NCBI RefSeq assembly: GCF_003672135.1
Contig: NC_039514.1
Span: 11,335,787 to 11,399,786, forward strand
Reading direction: 5' to 3'
Length of the DNA: 64,000 bases
Source: Ooceraea biroi
Taxonomy: Eukaryota > Arthropoda > Insecta > Hymenoptera > Formicidae
The position numbers were made by a program, and so were the translations under genes. Under the pieces are notes generated by a model. It was not told the DNA's origin, did no database searches, and worked only from the letters and a program-made list of their open reading frames with translations. This document shows, piece by piece, positions 61,566-64,000 of this stretch (position 1 is the stretch's first letter; each line of letters starts with the position of its first letter).

Positions 61566-64000
61566 TACGCAAGAATAAAATTCTTTTCTCATTTTTATTT
61601 GAGAAAATAATCATTCTCATAAAAATATTATATTATTTACAAGATTGATATATCCGCTTCTGACATTGTGACTCCGCGCGTTTAAGCGATTTCAAGTGCA
61701 CTGATGAGGGACTACAAAGAGAGGAGGAACGGTCCTTTTCAACCAATCGATCTCACGGTGCCGAAGATGAGCAGTGTCTCGAGAGCTAATGACACAGCTG
61801 GCTAAGTCGAAGTACTTTGTTGCTGCGGTATCCATCATTCTGCACCGAGAGAGTGCATCTTCGAGAAAGCGCAGATCAATAGCGGGAAGACCGGCCGATT
61901 ACGAATAATTGGTGTCGATTTGTGCCCATCTCTCTCTGTTTCTCTCTCTCTTCTCGCGCGACAAAAGAAATCGGCCAGCTGTTCGCGTAATTGATGGACT
62001 GGCAACGCGTGGATGATCACGGCGTATTTGGCGCGTAACCGAGAAAGGCTCAATTTGTCCGATCGCGATGAATGTCTATCTCCCGCCGTCGTTTAGGACA
62101 CGACGAGATTTATGGCGCGAGGAGAACCGAATTGTGTTGTCCAACATGCTGGGATTATCGCGAGTACGATCGTCGATAATCATTGGGTGCCGATTCACGA
62201 TTGATCGAACGGGTATTCTCTCTGCCTCTATAAATATAAAGTTACAAAGACTGATACACGATTTTATCGAAGAATAGATAATATCTTCGTTGGTCTACGG
62301 TACATGTTGCGACAAAAAATTGTTCGCGTCTGAAAGACTCGTCGCGTAACGGCCGGCGCCTGTCGGTGATGCAAGTCGATTTTTCTGATATAGCAATTGA
62401 AGAAAAAACTCTCACATAAAAAAGATCTTTAATCTTCGATAAAAGATAATTTACAAAGAAATGTAATACATGGTGTAAAACTAGCTCTTCCAAGCAGCTC
62501 CCAATCGAGATGTTACTTGGAAAACTCATTTTTCTGGAAATATCGAATTTCAACGCTCGTAATTTCATTTGTATGATTATGCAACGTTCATTGTTCCGCA
62601 AGCGATTCGTTAACGACACGATGGATACTTCTCATCGGTGAGACGGAAATTCGTGGATAGCCGCTCAGTTCTGGACTTCTGGCCGTGATCTTTCCCGTGG
62701 TGTTCTCATCGACTTTTCTGTCTCTCCCTGTCTCTCTTTCTTCCCTTTTGTTTGTCACGATGTCGAGTCTTACCGATGGCCCGTCGCGAAAACAGTCAGC
62801 GGTGAATCCAGATTTATAGAGGGACAACCGGAGGTAGGTGTTGGGTTTCAATTAAATATGATCGATGGGGAGACCCTCCTGTCGGCCGGATTCCCCAGGG
62901 ATGCTGAAGAACGAGCAGCGCGATAAATATTTTTACCCGCTATTTGTTTGCGCGAACCGGCGCGGCGCCGGGCGTGTGCACTTTTCCACGTGCACTCGCG
63001 CCAGACCACGCCAGCGTTTAAAAATCGCTCGATACGTCTGGAAACGTTTACGAGTTTGCGCGTACGTCTCAGTCGTGTTTTGCGAGTCCAGGAAGAGGAG
63101 GCGGCATGACGATATCCAGATGCTTGGCTCGTAACTCCGGCGACAACGCGAGGTTGAAGTAAGTCTGAGGCAAGTCGAGACGTCGCGCGGCGTCATAACG
63201 GGCGCAATTAACGCGGCATCGATTCACGCCTCGCGTGCCAGAGTGAAGAAAAGCGAAAAGGAAAGGGATTTCGTGCGGGTGCGGCTATCCCCCGGGTACC
63301 ACCTGCTGGCCAACCATTCATAAAACCCGCTATTATACGAGCGAATTCGCTCGTAAACGCGGACAAATGAGGGGCTAATCCGATATATCAATTGGCAGCT
63401 TCCAATAAATTCGATTATTAATCGGCCATTCGGGACGCGCCGACACTGCCGCAATAATTTATGGATTCTTATCGTTGCCGTGAGAATCCGACGGGGCGTA
63501 TTTTGTCGTCGCGTTTCATGGGTTAATTAGCGACGCGGCGCGAAAGATTAGGCGCTGGCTTCTTGCCTTCTCACGGCTAATTGACTGCTCGAACTTGCCT
63601 GGCACGAGTGAAAACGATCGAACCGGCTACGATAATGTCGCAGATTCCCACTTTCCGGGAAATTATACGGCACGATCATTTTCAACATCTCGCAGGGAAG
63701 AATCTCATCCTGTTTCTCCTTTTACGTAGCGGCACAGTTTTTCGTCGCTCCAGTAATATTCCAAAAAGCTCGTAATACTGCAATTATTATTATCATAGCT
63801 GTTTATGAACTCTGTTGAATAAAAGTTGCAATCGGCAACGCGAGCGCTGAGGCAGCAATCATAAATCTCGCGCGAAGACGCGTCGCGCTTTTTACAGCGC
63901 ACGACGCGATCCCGTTCTGCGTCCCGATTTGTCCGGCACGATGATCGACGATAATTCATAACGGTCGAGGTCGATGCGCGATAATGCTAGTTTGGCGCGG

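Larger units (their letters stand above)
54821..64000. other. Mixed GC-rich block, no supported gene
   Basis: It holds CT-rich tracts, the GTC tract, the TA palindrome and the (CT)17 run. Long frames at 57287-57727 and 59112-59606 are matched by equally long reverse-strand frames and are Arg/Ser- or Leu-rich without domains. No further netrin exon was recognised. Confidence 0.6.

Noticed and set aside
1..64000. CRISPR arrays, prokaryotic operons, prophage or rRNA
   Set aside because: No regularly spaced direct repeats, no Shine-Dalgarno-led gene runs and no rRNA signatures. The spliced exon and the composition are eukaryotic.

Overview
This is a eukaryotic, almost entirely non-coding window, most likely from an insect and probably a hymenopteran (ant-like). 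The only gene piece I can defend is one internal exon of a netrin on the + strand at 43953-44141. It encodes the second laminin-type EGF repeat (V-2/LE2) of the secreted guidance cue, with all eight cysteines, an intact acceptor and an intact donor. The insect assignment rests on that exon and on the base composition: CpG- and GC-rich patches alternate with AT-rich patches, CpG does not look depleted, and there are many (GAC/GTC)n and (CT)n microsatellites. The species-level guess is inference.

Layout. Positions 1-43952 hold no exon I can recognise. They are alternating GC-rich and AT-rich DNA with short, usually overlapping two-strand ORFs, microsatellites and repeats. The notable repeat structures in this part are a cluster of four diverged same-strand copies of a palindrome-headed repeat (18.6-20.3 kb), a short inverted-repeat element at 34545-34613, a 376-bp MITE-like element at 34633-35008, and a 139-bp fold-back MITE at 42372-42510. 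A 38-bp perfect hairpin (43758-43795) lies about 160 bp before the netrin exon. Positions 44142-64000 again hold no second exon I can see. They carry a reverse-oriented relative of the 34.5-kb short element (46995-47060), a nested stem-loop (47309-47394), another MITE-like inverted repeat (48722-48858) and several simple repeats.

Interpretation. The simplest reading is that much of the window is intron of one large netrin gene, with more than 43 kb before the V-2 exon and more than 19 kb after it. I cannot exclude nested genes, untranslated exons, long non-coding RNAs or exons below about 60 codons. I found no operon, phage, CRISPR array, rRNA or convincing tRNA, and no full-length transposase. 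I found no convincing new multi-gene system. The most unusual unexplained signal is the four-copy repeat at 18.6-20.3 kb.
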